A stretch of DNA of 9,794 bases from an uncultured Bacteroidota bacterium (GCA_903923915.1 CAIXZI010000581.1:1-9794); one strand, 5' to 3'. Positions 1-7,382 are shown, counted from the stretch's first letter. Notes: generated by a model not told the origin, from the sequence alone. Numbers and translations: made by a program.

Positions 1-984
1 ACTCACTTCCGGAAAAACATAAAACGCCCCATCAGGGTTATTGCATTTAAAACCGGTAATAGCACTTAAACCTTTTACCACTAAATCTCTACGACGTTTA
101 AATGCATCGCGCATTGGGTAAGTAGTTTCGGTAGGCATAAGCATTGCTGCATGCATGGCTTTTTGAGTAATGCTACAAGTACCTGATGTAAACTGCCCCT
201 GCATTTTATCGCAAGCCTGTGCAATCCATTTTGGTGCGGCTAAAATGCCACCTCTCCAACCAGTCATAGCAAAACCTTTAGATACCCCATTAATTATAAT
301 AGTACGATCTTTCATTCCATCAATGTGCGCAATACTTGCATGCTTTCCAACAAAATTTATATGCTCATAAATTTCATCACTTATCACATATAAATCTTTG
401 TATTGTTTTATAATATCTGCTAAAGCAGTCAATTCCTTTTCGCTATATACAGAGCCCGTTGGGTTGCATGGGGAAGAAAAAATCATCATGCGTGTTTTTG
501 GCGTGATGGCATTTTTTAATTGCTCGGGAGTGATTTTAAATTCGTTTTCTATAGTGGTATTTACAATAATTGGCTTTGCTTCAGCTAATTTCAAAATCTC
601 GGTATACGTTACCCAATAAGGAGCAGGCACAATTACTTCATCGCCCGGGTTAAGCATACATAAAACCGCGTTTGCAATACTTTGTTTAGCGCCTGTAGAA
701 ACAACAATTTCATCAGGAGTGTACTCTAAACTGTTATCGCGAAGGAATTTACCACAAATGGCTTGGCGCAATTCTAAGTAACCAGATACATGCGTGTAAA
801 AACTAAAATTATCATCAATAGCTTTTTTAGCTGCCTGCTTAATAACATCCGGAGTATTAAAATCAGGTTCGCCTAACGTTAAGCTAATGATATTTATACC
901 TTGAGCAGCTAAATCTCTACTTTTCCTTGCCATAGCAATGGTTTGAGATTCTGCCAAATGGTTCACTCGATCTGATAAATACAT
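1..984 (-). CDS. aspC: Class I pyridoxal-phosphate aminotransferase, aspartate aminotransferase-like (C-terminus outside window)
   Basis: Probably transfers an amino group between aspartate (or a similar amino acid) and 2-oxoglutarate, using PLP, in the cytoplasm. The 328 visible residues follow the I-gamma aspartate aminotransferase pattern: LGEPDF near residue 37, YTHVSGYLELR (63-73), STGAKQ (96-101), the CNPTG motif (173-177, Asn174), ISDEIYEH (201-208, Asp203 and Tyr206 for PLP), and SKGFAMTGWR (235-244) with Lys236 as the Schiff-base lysine and Arg244 as the phosphate-binding arginine. The family is about 395-400 residues, so roughly 70 are missing, including the arginine that binds the substrate carboxylate. 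The start MYLSDRV is typical, and no upstream alternative is needed. A consensus promoter box lies 17 nt upstream, so the gene probably has its own promoter despite following two lipoprotein genes. The family assignment is firm, but substrate choice is not: some relatives use prephenate. The symbol follows convention for this class. Confidence 0.9.
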   Translation of the reverse strand, partial: MYLSDRVNHLAESQTIAMARKSRDLAAQGINIISLTLGEPDFNTPDVIKQAAKKAIDDNFSFYTHVSGYLELRQAICGKFLRDNSLEYTPDEIVVSTGAKQSIANAVLCMLNPGDEVIVPAPYWVTYTEILKLAEAKPIIVNTTIENEFKITPEQLKNAITPKTRMMIFSSPCNPTGSVYSEKELTALADIIKQYKDLYVISDEIYEHINFVGKHASIAHIDGMKDRTIIINGVSKGFAMTGWRGGILAAPKWIAQACDKMQGQFTSGTCSITQKAMHAAMLMPTETTYPMRDAFKRRRDLVVKGLSAITGFKCNNPDGAFYVFPEVS

Positions 985-1001
985 AATAAAAAATTATGCA
1001 C

Positions 1002-1028
1002 CAAATCTAACAAAATGTTTGTTGCAAA
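1002..1028 (-). promoter_or_regulatory. Candidate promoter of the aminotransferase gene
   Basis: Read on the minus strand, TAGATTTG (1009 down to 1002) matches exactly the TAnnTTTG -7 box described for Bacteroides and Flavobacterium. A TTTG lies upstream at 1028-1025 as a possible -33 element, but the 15-bp spacer is shorter than the usual 17-21. Transcription would begin about 10-12 nt before the ATG at 984, giving a very short leader without a Shine-Dalgarno sequence. The -7 match is direct; promoter activity is inferred. Confidence 0.45.
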
Positions 1029-1113
1029 TGAGATGATGTTGCTTAGTTTTTAAAATACTTTTAAGTATTAAAAAATTAAGTCTTTTGAGGAATTTGAGGA
1101 ATAAGTATGTGTT

Positions 1114-1584
1114 TTACTTATATCCAAGCATAAACACGAGACATCCACCCGAAGCAGTTGAATCTCCGGCAGGCATTTCGTAATCAACGAATGCTTTTCG
1201 TGCCATAGAAATATCAAAAGAAAACTCTTTTTTATCTGCAGCTGCATCTTTTGTAGTAAATAGCAATTTACGTTTTTTAGAGTCCTTATCGCGGTTATAA
1301 ACGCTTATTACAATTTGCTTTGGTAAGGCTTCTGTATTAAAAACCAAACGATATTTTTCGCCAATAAAAAGTGGTACCTCAATCTCTTTTAGCCAAGGTT
1401 TTGCTTTATAAACAATACGCGTAAGTTTAGACATATCATAGGTATAGGGCTCTAATTGTTTTTTAGCTTTTTCTTTTAGTGCTTTTGCATCGCATGGTGC
1501 ATCTGATTGAAAGGCACATGCGACAAGAAATAAAACGAAAACGGATGTTGATTTTATCAGCTTATTAAATAGTATTTTAGTCAT
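1114..1584 (-). CDS. Small predicted lipoprotein of unknown function
   Basis: I do not recognise this 156-residue protein. The N-terminus has lysines (K3, K8, K11), then a hydrophobic stretch (about 12-22) ending in the lipobox L20-V21-A22-C23, so signal peptidase II cleavage and lipidation of Cys23 are likely. The mature part starts with a lysine-rich, probably helical segment (32-44). It continues with alternating hydrophobic and polar residues suggesting beta strands (about 56-126) and ends in GGCLVFMLGYK. Cys31 and Cys148 could form a disulfide outside the cytoplasm. An alternative is cleavage by signal peptidase I near residue 29, giving a secreted protein. It lies 28 bp downstream of the other lipoprotein gene on the same strand and has no visible promoter of its own, so the two are probably co-transcribed. 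There is no Shine-Dalgarno sequence. It is probably a real gene, because it has a coherent signal peptide and no competing frame. Confidence 0.8.
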   Translation of the reverse strand: MTKILFNKLIKSTSVFVLFLVACAFQSDAPCDAKALKEKAKKQLEPYTYDMSKLTRIVYKAKPWLKEIEVPLFIGEKYRLVFNTEALPKQIVISVYNRDKDSKKRKLLFTTKDAAADKKEFSFDISMARKAFVDYEMPAGDSTASGGCLVFMLGYK

Positions 1585-1612
1585 AATGTAATTTTAATTT
1601 ATTAGTAAAAAA

Positions 1613-2530
1613 TTATCCTTTTACAATGCGGGTGCGTATTTCAGTCACTTTCTGAGAAAAACTTAATAGTTCTTCTACACTTATGGTAAGTTTAGAAGGA
1701 TCTATAACATCAGGGTCTGTTTCTTTAATTTCTTTAACCGATTTAAAATTATTGTAGATATCGTTTAAAGCATTCATATCTTGCAATAAAACAGTTACAT
1801 CTGCATCTTTAGAACTACTTGCTTTCAAAGCTTTTATAATATTTTCGGCAATGCCCATTTGCTCAATAATATTAGTGGTTACATTAGCATTTTTTTCTTT
1901 TGCATGCACTTGTGTGCCAATATACATGCTCTCAATCCAAGCACCAGTAAAGGCAATTACGGAAATATAACTTTGTTTGTTTTCTTCTAAAACATTATCA
2001 GATTCCATTTGAATTTCAGATAAAATTTTAGAAATAGAATCACTATTACCCATGTTTTTTTCCATACGAGAAGGCACATTATTGTCCTGAAAAGCTTTAG
2101 CCAAACCAATACTTTCTGAAAGCTGTGAACAGGTTTTAAAGTAATTTTTACTTTCTTGATTTTGCTTATTTAATATACAATAAGAAAGATCTGACAGGTA
2201 TACGCCCAAACCTAAGGTTTTTGCTACTGTATTAGCGTTACTATATTTATTACTGTTTTCGATAGGATTGGTTAAGCCACTGTAATATTTTAAACCTGCC
2301 TTTTTTAATATAGTAGCTATTTGCATAGGCGATGGCAAGGTGTATGAAAATGCTTCACTATTTTCATCTGCTGCTTTAGGAACCTCAGCAACAACAGTTG
2401 TGTCTTTTATTTCATCTTTTTTATCAGATTCATTAGAGCCACCACCGCAAGAAGCAGTAAGTAATAATATACCCAAACCAATCAGCATATTATAGGAAAT
2501 TGTTTTTCTCATAGTATAATTTTTATGCAA
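1613..2530 (-). CDS. Predicted lipoprotein of unknown function, helix-rich
   Basis: This 305-residue protein has no function I can name. A basic start, a hydrophobic segment (about 15-25) and L24-T25-A26-S27-C28 form a lipoprotein signal peptide, with Cys28 as the lipidated residue. The position three before Cys is Thr, slightly off the strict lipobox but common in Bacteroidota. A GGGS linker and a charged low-complexity region (31-60) follow, which may act as a tether or surface-export signal. The rest (about 61-305) is rich in helix-forming residues and poor in Pro and Gly. It contains a recognisable block, GVYLSDLSYCIL (109-120), and a Cys134 that could pair with Cys118. Met7 (codon at 2512-2510) is an equally good start and gives a more typical signal peptide. 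It is the first gene of a probable two-gene unit with the smaller lipoprotein and is divergent from the sensor kinase across 62 bp. I found no clear -7 box upstream. Confidence 0.85.
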   Translation of the reverse strand: MHKNYTMRKTISYNMLIGLGILLLTASCGGGSNESDKKDEIKDTTVVAEVPKAADENSEAFSYTLPSPMQIATILKKAGLKYYSGLTNPIENSNKYSNANTVAKTLGLGVYLSDLSYCILNKQNQESKNYFKTCSQLSESIGLAKAFQDNNVPSRMEKNMGNSDSISKILSEIQMESDNVLEENKQSYISVIAFTGAWIESMYIGTQVHAKEKNANVTTNIIEQMGIAENIIKALKASSSKDADVTVLLQDMNALNDIYNNFKSVKEIKETDPDVIDPSKLTISVEELLSFSQKVTEIRTRIVKG

Positions 2531-2585
2531 TGTAATAATTATAAATTATAAACACAAAATACGCTATAATAAATTACAATAAGAT

Positions 2586-2593
2586 TATCTTTA
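2586..2593 (+). promoter_or_regulatory. Candidate -7 box of the sensor kinase gene
   Basis: TATCTTTA matches TAnnTTTG at every fixed position except the last. No TTG is visible at the expected -33 distance. If the box is real, transcription would start near 2598-2601, downstream of the ATG at 2593. Translation would then begin at the in-frame ATG at 2602 (Met4), on a leaderless or nearly leaderless message. This is inference from a seven-of-eight-style match. Confidence 0.3.
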
Positions 2594-5553
2594 TGCCATT
2601 AATGCTTTTTAAAAAAACATACTTGCTTTTATTTTTTGCTTTAGTTTTCCATAAGGTAACAAAAGCACAGTCGTTTAATTTTAAAAATTACACGGTTGAA
2701 GATGGCTTGCCTTATGTGCAGATTTACGATGTTTTTCAGGATGATAAAGGTTATTTATGGACAGGCGGATACGGTGGATTAAGCAGTTTTGACGGGTTAA
2801 AATTTTCTAATTACAGCCCCAGAAAGGGCCTGGTGCACTATTGGGTAAAATCAATCGCACAAGATTCTTCAAAAAATTTATTAATAGGAACGTTAAGCGG
2901 TTTAAGTGTTTTTAACGGAAAGAAATTTATAAACTACACCACGCAGAATGGTTTGCCTGATAACTACATTAATTCTATCGATACCAAAGGTGCAGAAACC
3001 GCAATTGGTACTCGTTCCGGACTTTGCTACCTGTCTCATAAAAAAATAAAAATTGACAATCGTTTTAAAGGTATTGAAATAACCAAAGTAAAAAGTACGT
3101 ATAAAGATTATGTGATTTCTACCACAAAAAAAATAGTGGTTCTTTCTGCAAACAAGCTGCAAACGGTTTGCCAATTCTCAACTTCATCAGATACGGTTAT
3201 TACTTTTTTTGAAGCCGATAAAAATTCAACACTATGGATAGGAACCAATAAAGGCTTGTTTTACATAAACAATTACGATTTACAAAATGCTGTAAAACAA
3301 ACACTTCCTACCACCATAAAAGATAATATTAATTGCTTATTTGCCGATTATAAAAATGTTTTATGGGTTGGAACCAATACATCATTGATAAAATATTTCA
3401 ACAATAATGCCACATTATACAAAATTTCAAAAGAAGAAAACGCAAATACGGTTTCTTGCATAACGGCAGATTATGAGCAAAATATTTGGATTGGCACACG
3501 TAGCGGGTTGTTTAAATTTAGAGATGAAGGCTTTATTTATTATGGTGCAGAGGATGGTGTAAAAAATCCATTCATTCAATCGATTGTAACCGATATAAAA
3601 AAGAATCTTTGGTTTGGCACCAGTGGTGGCGGTATTTACAAATTTGAAAATAACACGTTTACAAATTATACAACCAAAAATAATTTACCCGATAATTTTG
3701 CTTCTGCTTTGGCGGTTGACAGCTTAAACAGGGTATGGATTGGCACAGGCTCAGGACTTTGTTATCAATCAAATAATAAAATAACTCCTGCCTCATTTCT
3801 ATCAAAAGATTTTATTCACTTTTTATTTATTGATAAGAAAAATAATCTTTGGGCAGGTTTAAAAAATCAGGTAGCCTGTATGGAAAATATTTATGCCTAT
3901 CCAAAAACAAATATCAAATATTACAACTTGCCCCTACCTCCCAATGCTACTGATTTTCAGCTTTCAAGCATGTGCGAAGATAAAAATGGCAACACATACA
4001 TTGCTTCATTTTTGGGTGGATTGTTTATTTACAATGGAAAAGAAATTAAAGATATTACAACCGCTTATGGCTTGCAAACACGTGCCGTACTTGATGTTAA
4101 GGCATCTACTAACAACCATTTATTTGTAGCCACCTTAGATGGAATTTATATTGTAAATCTTGAAAACAAAACATCTGAAAAAATTACAGAAGATGATGGT
4201 TTGAGCTCAAATTTGGTTTACTCTATTCTTTTAACCGATAACGAACAAACGCTGTGGGCCGGTACCAATCAGGGTGCCAACAAAATTGATTTGCAAATTT
4301 TTTTTCAATCGCATGTAAAAAATATTTTATCGTTTGGCAAAACAGAAGGCTTTAAAGGCTTGGAGTGTAATACCGGCGGGCTTTGCTTAGATAGTACAGG
4401 CTCAATTTGGTTTGGCACCGTTAACGGTTTAGTAAAACATAATCCGGTAAAATATGTAAGTAACGATAATGAAGCCAAGTTATCTTTTACAGGCATGAAA
4501 TTATTTTACGATGATACTTTATTACCTCAAAACGCTCAACTGGCAAGCAATTTAAACAACATTCGTTTTGACTATATGGGCATTTGTTTAACCAACCCAG
4601 ATAAGGTTTTATACATCCATAAATTAGAAGGGTTTGAAAAAAGCTGGAGCCCAACCACCACGCAAAACAACGTAACCTATAGCAACTTACCTCCGGGCAA
4701 TTACACATTTAAAGTGCGTTGCTGCAACAATCAAGGTGTTTGGAGTACAGAACCACTTACGTTTTCTTTTTCAGTTAATTATCCATTTTGGCAACACTGG
4801 TGGTTTATGTTGGCAGTTTTGGCATTTATAGGATTAGTTATTTATATCATTTTTCAAGTACGTTTAAATCAATTAAAAAAAGAACAAGAAAAAGAAAGCA
4901 AAACGCAAATAGAAATTGCTAAAAATGAGTTGAAAGCCTTGCGTGCTCAGATGAATCCCCACTTTTTGTTTAATTCGCTTAACTCTATACAACACTATAT
5001 TTTAAATAATAAAGGCGAAGAAGCTGTGTTTTACCTCAATCGTTTTGCCAAGTTAATGCGCATGATTTTAAACAATTCCGAAAAAACTACCGTTACCTTA
5101 AACGAAGAAATCAACGCCCTTAAAATTTATATCGATTTAGAAAAAATGCGGTTTAGCAGTCTGTTTGATTATGAAGTAATTATAGATAGTTCAATAGATC
5201 CTGATTACGAACAAATACCCACCATGTTGCTGCAACCGTATGTAGAAAATGCTATCCTACACGGACTTGTACCTAAAGACGCACCCGGAATTTTAAAAAT
5301 AAGTTTCTTCATAAAAGATAATTTCCTTTATGCCACAATTGTAGATAATGGTATCGGACGGAAAAAGGCAGCCGAAATAAAAAATCAATCGCGTAAAAAC
5401 CATGCTTCTTTAGGTATGAAAATCACTAACGATCGTCTGCGTCTTTTAAGTCACGTTCAGCAGCTATCTTATACCGTTAATTTTACCGATTTATACGATG
5501 CAAAAGGCTCAGCCACAGGCACTTTGGTAGAAATTAAGTGGCCTGTTTTATAG
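2593..5553 (+). CDS. LytS-type sensor histidine kinase with periplasmic two-component propeller domain
   Basis: A membrane sensor that should bind a ligand outside the cytoplasmic membrane and autophosphorylate inside. Of its 986 residues, 1-25 form a signal peptide ending KA-Q. About 14 propeller repeats of the form LWIGTxxGLxxF follow, the clearest at 213, 297, 338, 380, 553 and 604. A Y_Y_Y domain covers about 655-728, with the typical LPPGNYTFKV at 699-708. A transmembrane helix spans about 735-755, followed by a charged coiled-coil linker (756-785). The kinase is of the His_kinase/LytS type: phospho-acceptor His790 in NPHFLFNS, the ATP-binding N box QPYVENAILHG (881-891, Asn886), the G1 box VDNGIG (917-922) and the G2 region SLGMKITNDRL (939-949). 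All key residues are present. It is not a hybrid: no receiver or DNA-binding domain follows Y_Y_Y or the ATPase. No LytTR regulator is adjacent. Met4 (2602) is an alternative start supported by the upstream box. Confidence 0.93.
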   Translation: MPLMLFKKTYLLLFFALVFHKVTKAQSFNFKNYTVEDGLPYVQIYDVFQDDKGYLWTGGYGGLSSFDGLKFSNYSPRKGLVHYWVKSIAQDSSKNLLIGTLSGLSVFNGKKFINYTTQNGLPDNYINSIDTKGAETAIGTRSGLCYLSHKKIKIDNRFKGIEITKVKSTYKDYVISTTKKIVVLSANKLQTVCQFSTSSDTVITFFEADKNSTLWIGTNKGLFYINNYDLQNAVKQTLPTTIKDNINCLFADYKNVLWVGTNTSLIKYFNNNATLYKISKEENANTVSCITADYEQNIWIGTRSGLFKFRDEGFIYYGAEDGVKNPFIQSIVTDIKKNLWFGTSGGGIYKFENNTFTNYTTKNNLPDNFASALAVDSLNRVWIGTGSGLCYQSNNKITPASFLSKDFIHFLFIDKKNNLWAGLKNQVACMENIYAYPKTNIKYYNLPLPPNATDFQLSSMCEDKNGNTYIASFLGGLFIYNGKEIKDITTAYGLQTRAVLDVKASTNNHLFVATLDGIYIVNLENKTSEKITEDDGLSSNLVYSILLTDNEQTLWAGTNQGANKIDLQIFFQSHVKNILSFGKTEGFKGLECNTGGLCLDSTGSIWFGTVNGLVKHNPVKYVSNDNEAKLSFTGMKLFYDDTLLPQNAQLASNLNNIRFDYMGICLTNPDKVLYIHKLEGFEKSWSPTTTQNNVTYSNLPPGNYTFKVRCCNNQGVWSTEPLTFSFSVNYPFWQHWWFMLAVLAFIGLVIYIIFQVRLNQLKKEQEKESKTQIEIAKNELKALRAQMNPHFLFNSLNSIQHYILNNKGEEAVFYLNRFAKLMRMILNNSEKTTVTLNEEINALKIYIDLEKMRFSSLFDYEVIIDSSIDPDYEQIPTMLLQPYVENAILHGLVPKDAPGILKISFFIKDNFLYATIVDNGIGRKKAAEIKNQSRKNHASLGMKITNDRLRLLSHVQQLSYTVNFTDLYDAKGSATGTLVEIKWPVL

Positions 5554-5650
5554 CGTAATTTGGGCGTTCCCTCGCTTAGGCGGGGTCGGGCTTTTCGCTG
5601 CAATCTTTTTATGATTACATAAAAAGGATTTTTGCTGCAATCCCTAACGC
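5553..5650. repeat. Intergenic palindromic element, probable dispersed repeat
   Basis: A structured, non-coding 98-nt block that begins on the last base of the kinase stop codon. Hairpin 1 pairs 5570-5575 with 5580-5585 (loop TTAG, one T-G pair) and is GC-rich, unlike its surroundings. Hairpin 2 pairs 5602-5613 with 5618-5630 (loop ATTA), with a single bulged G at 5627. The 9-mer GCTGCAATC occurs directly repeated at 5597-5605 and 5634-5642, bracketing hairpin 2. The ends, GCGTAA and TAACGC, are imperfect inverted copies. From memory, similar blocks starting GGGCGT and ending CCCTAACGC recur between genes in Bacteroidota genomes; I cannot verify this here, and only one copy lies in the window. 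It may also end the kinase transcript, but no long T-run follows hairpin 1. Confidence 0.55.
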
Positions 5651-5671
5651 AAATAAACCCCTAAATGAGGC

Positions 5672-5702
5672 TTGCATTATTCTTTTACTTTTAGTACATT
5701 CG
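5672..5702 (+). promoter_or_regulatory. Candidate prs promoter
   Basis: TTG at 5672-5674 and TACATTCG at 5695-5702 are separated by 20 bp. This fits the Bacteroidota -33/-7 arrangement, with one mismatch to TAnnTTTG. A start near 5707-5709 would leave a leader of under 10 nt before the ATG at 5716. The position between the repeat element and prs makes sense, but the match is imperfect. Confidence 0.35.
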
Positions 5703-5715
5703 CAACCCTAAAATT

Positions 5716-6648
5716 ATGGAATCGAAAGTAAAATTTTTTGCAGGAAGTGCATCTAAAGAAGTAGCCGAAAAAATTGCTGCCTCTTATGGCTCTAAATTAG
5801 GCGAGGTAAAGCTTATACGCTTTAGCGATGGCGAAATTCAAATTTCGTTTGAAGAAAGTGTGCGCGGACAGAAAGTATTTTTAATACAATCTACCATGCC
5901 ACCTGCCGAAAACTTAATGGAACTTTTACTTTTAATTGATGCTGCAAAACGCGCATCAGCACAAGAAATTGTAGCTGTGTTGCCTTATTTTGGCTATGCC
6001 CGCCAAGATAGAAAAGACCAACCACGCGTGGCTATTGGTGCAAAATTAGTAGCCGATATGTTAGCCGTAGCAGGCGCAACCCGTGTAATGACCATGGATT
6101 TACATGCCGACCAAATACAAGGTTTTTTTGACGTACCCGTAGATCATTTATACGCCTCTACCCTATTTATGCCGCATATTCAGGCATTAAATTTGCCAAA
6201 CTTAACCGTTGCTGCGCCTGATATGGGCGGTAGTAAACGTGCTAATGCCTATGCAAAATATTTAAAATGCGATATGGTTATTTGCTACAAACAGCGCACC
6301 CAGGCTAATGTAGTAGATCACATGACGGCTATTGGAGAAATTGAAGGTCGTAATATAGTTTTAGTGGATGATTTAATTGACACAGGCGGAACGCTTTGCA
6401 AAGCTGCCGATATGATGATGGAACGTGGTGCGCTTAGTGTGCGTGCAGTTTGTACACATGGTGTATTATCTGGCAAAGCCATTGAAAATATTGAAAACTC
6501 TAAATTGACGGAATTGATTGTAACAGATACAATTCCGCAAAATAAAAGCATTGGAAAAATTAAAGTAATATCGGTATCTGAATTGTTTGCTAAAGTTATT
6601 TATAACGTAGAGCATTTGGAGTCTATCAGCTCTCATTTTATAGTGTAA
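5716..6648 (+). CDS. prs: Ribose-phosphate pyrophosphokinase (PRPP synthetase)
   Basis: Makes 5-phosphoribosyl-1-diphosphate from ribose 5-phosphate and ATP in the cytoplasm, feeding purine, pyrimidine, NAD, histidine and tryptophan synthesis. At 310 residues it matches the class I bacterial enzyme. Visible motifs are FSDGE (36-40), the catalytic loop region YFGYARQDRK (91-100), the family signature MDLHADQIQGFF (127-138) with His130 for Mg-ATP binding, the flexible-loop segment YKQR (191-194), and the PRPP-binding loop VLVDDLIDTGGT (215-226). Nothing essential is missing. The ATG start gives the expected short N-terminus before KVKFFAGSAS. It is followed after 79 bp by rplY on the same strand, a prs-rplY(ctc) order common in Bacteroidota and Firmicutes. 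No terminator separates them, so read-through transcription is likely. Confidence 0.97.
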   Translation: MESKVKFFAGSASKEVAEKIAASYGSKLGEVKLIRFSDGEIQISFEESVRGQKVFLIQSTMPPAENLMELLLLIDAAKRASAQEIVAVLPYFGYARQDRKDQPRVAIGAKLVADMLAVAGATRVMTMDLHADQIQGFFDVPVDHLYASTLFMPHIQALNLPNLTVAAPDMGGSKRANAYAKYLKCDMVICYKQRTQANVVDHMTAIGEIEGRNIVLVDDLIDTGGTLCKAADMMMERGALSVRAVCTHGVLSGKAIENIENSKLTELIVTDTIPQNKSIGKIKVISVSELFAKVIYNVEHLESISSHFIV

Positions 6649-6727
6649 TTAAACCCGTAAAAACATAAAAAAAACCGAGTATTAAAAAGTAAGCGGGACT
6701 TTTGAAACACTCACAAAAAAACAAAAA

Positions 6728-7366
6728 ATGAAAATAGTAACATTGAGCGGTTCGCCCCGTGCGAACGTAGGAAAAGTAGATGCAACGTTGTTGCGTAACA
6801 CCGGTAAAGTGCCTTGCGTACTTTATGGCGGTAAAGAACAAACACATTTTAGTGCAGATGAAACGGCTTTTAGGCACATCATCTACACACCTGAAGTTTG
6901 TTTTGTTGAAATTGATATTAACGGTAAAAAAACAAAAGCTGTTTTACAAGAAGCTCAATACCATAAAATTAGCGACAAATTAATTCACGCCGATTTTTTA
7001 GAAATTGTTGCAACTAAACCAGTTGTAATGAACGTGCCTGTAAAATTAAAAGGGCAAAGCGAAGGTGTTAAAGCCGGCGGAAAATTAAACTTTAAACAAC
7101 GTATGCTTAAAGTAAGAGGTTTAGCTGATAAATTGCCAGGGCAAATTGATATAGATATTACCAACTTAACTATTGGAAAAGGTGTATCTGTTGGTGATGT
7201 TAAAATTGACGGCGTTGAAGTTTTAAATCCAAAAAACATTAGCGTAGTTAGTGTAAATATGTCTCGTAACGTAGTTGAAGAAACTCCGGCTGCTGCCCCT
7301 AAAGCTGCTGCTCCGGCTGCTGCTCCGGCTGCTGCCGCTGCTGCAAAACCAGCTGCAAAAAAATAA
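6728..7366 (+). CDS. rplY: 50S ribosomal protein L25/CTC, long form
   Basis: Binds 5S rRNA in the central protuberance of the large ribosomal subunit. The 212 residues show the long (CTC/TL5-type) form. An N-terminal L25 domain (about 4-92) contains RNTGKVPCVLYGG (23-35) and DKLIHADFLEI (83-93). A C-terminal beta domain (about 97-180) contains VPVKLKG and GVSVGDVKI. The last ~27 residues form an Ala/Pro/Lys tail absent from short L25 proteins, encoded by a GC-rich triplet repeat. The start MKIVTLSGSPR is typical. An A-rich stretch rather than a Shine-Dalgarno sequence precedes it. GACTTTTG (6697-6704) is a weak -7-like match, so an extra promoter is possible. It lies downstream of prs and ends at a strong terminator. 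The pth gene that often follows rplY is not here. Confidence 0.95.
   Translation: MKIVTLSGSPRANVGKVDATLLRNTGKVPCVLYGGKEQTHFSADETAFRHIIYTPEVCFVEIDINGKKTKAVLQEAQYHKISDKLIHADFLEIVATKPVVMNVPVKLKGQSEGVKAGGKLNFKQRMLKVRGLADKLPGQIDIDITNLTIGKGVSVGDVKIDGVEVLNPKNISVVSVNMSRNVVEETPAAAPKAAAPAAAPAAAAAAKPAAKK
7304..7344 (+). repeat. GCTGCTGCTCCG tandem repeat inside rplY
   Basis: Two exact 12-nt copies (7304-7315 and 7316-7327) are followed by a diverged run of GCTGC/CGCTGC to 7344. They encode the Ala-Pro-rich tail of L25. Insertion or loss of a unit would keep the frame, so tail length may vary between strains. Confidence 0.75.
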
Positions 7367-7382
7367 TAATAGCTTAGTTTAT

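Noticed and set aside
170..619. Two plus-strand open frames opposite the aminotransferase
   Set aside because: They lie wholly antisense to a gene with unmistakable conserved motifs, and their translations show no domain or coherent signal.
1054..1069. AATACTT-TT-AAGTATT hairpin after the small lipoprotein gene
   Set aside because: The stem is only 7 bp and nearly all AT, with no T-tract on the 3' side of the minus-strand transcript. It is likely by chance in AT-rich DNA and too weak to call a terminator.
2902..3174. Minus-strand 90-codon frame inside the sensor kinase
   Set aside because: It is antisense to propeller repeats and its length is expected by chance in low-GC sequence. There is no start context or homology signal.
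3893..4708. Further alternative frames within the propeller region on both strands
   Set aside because: All overlap the clearly coding kinase frame and have no recognisable composition or motifs.
5597..5642. GCTGCAATC direct repeats as a CRISPR-like array
   Set aside because: There are only two 9-nt copies, and the space between them is itself a hairpin. No cas genes are present.
6649..6727. Terminator or riboswitch between prs and rplY
   Set aside because: The 79-nt spacer is A-rich with no stable stem; the only GC patches (CCCG and GCGGG) are too short and too far apart to be convincing.
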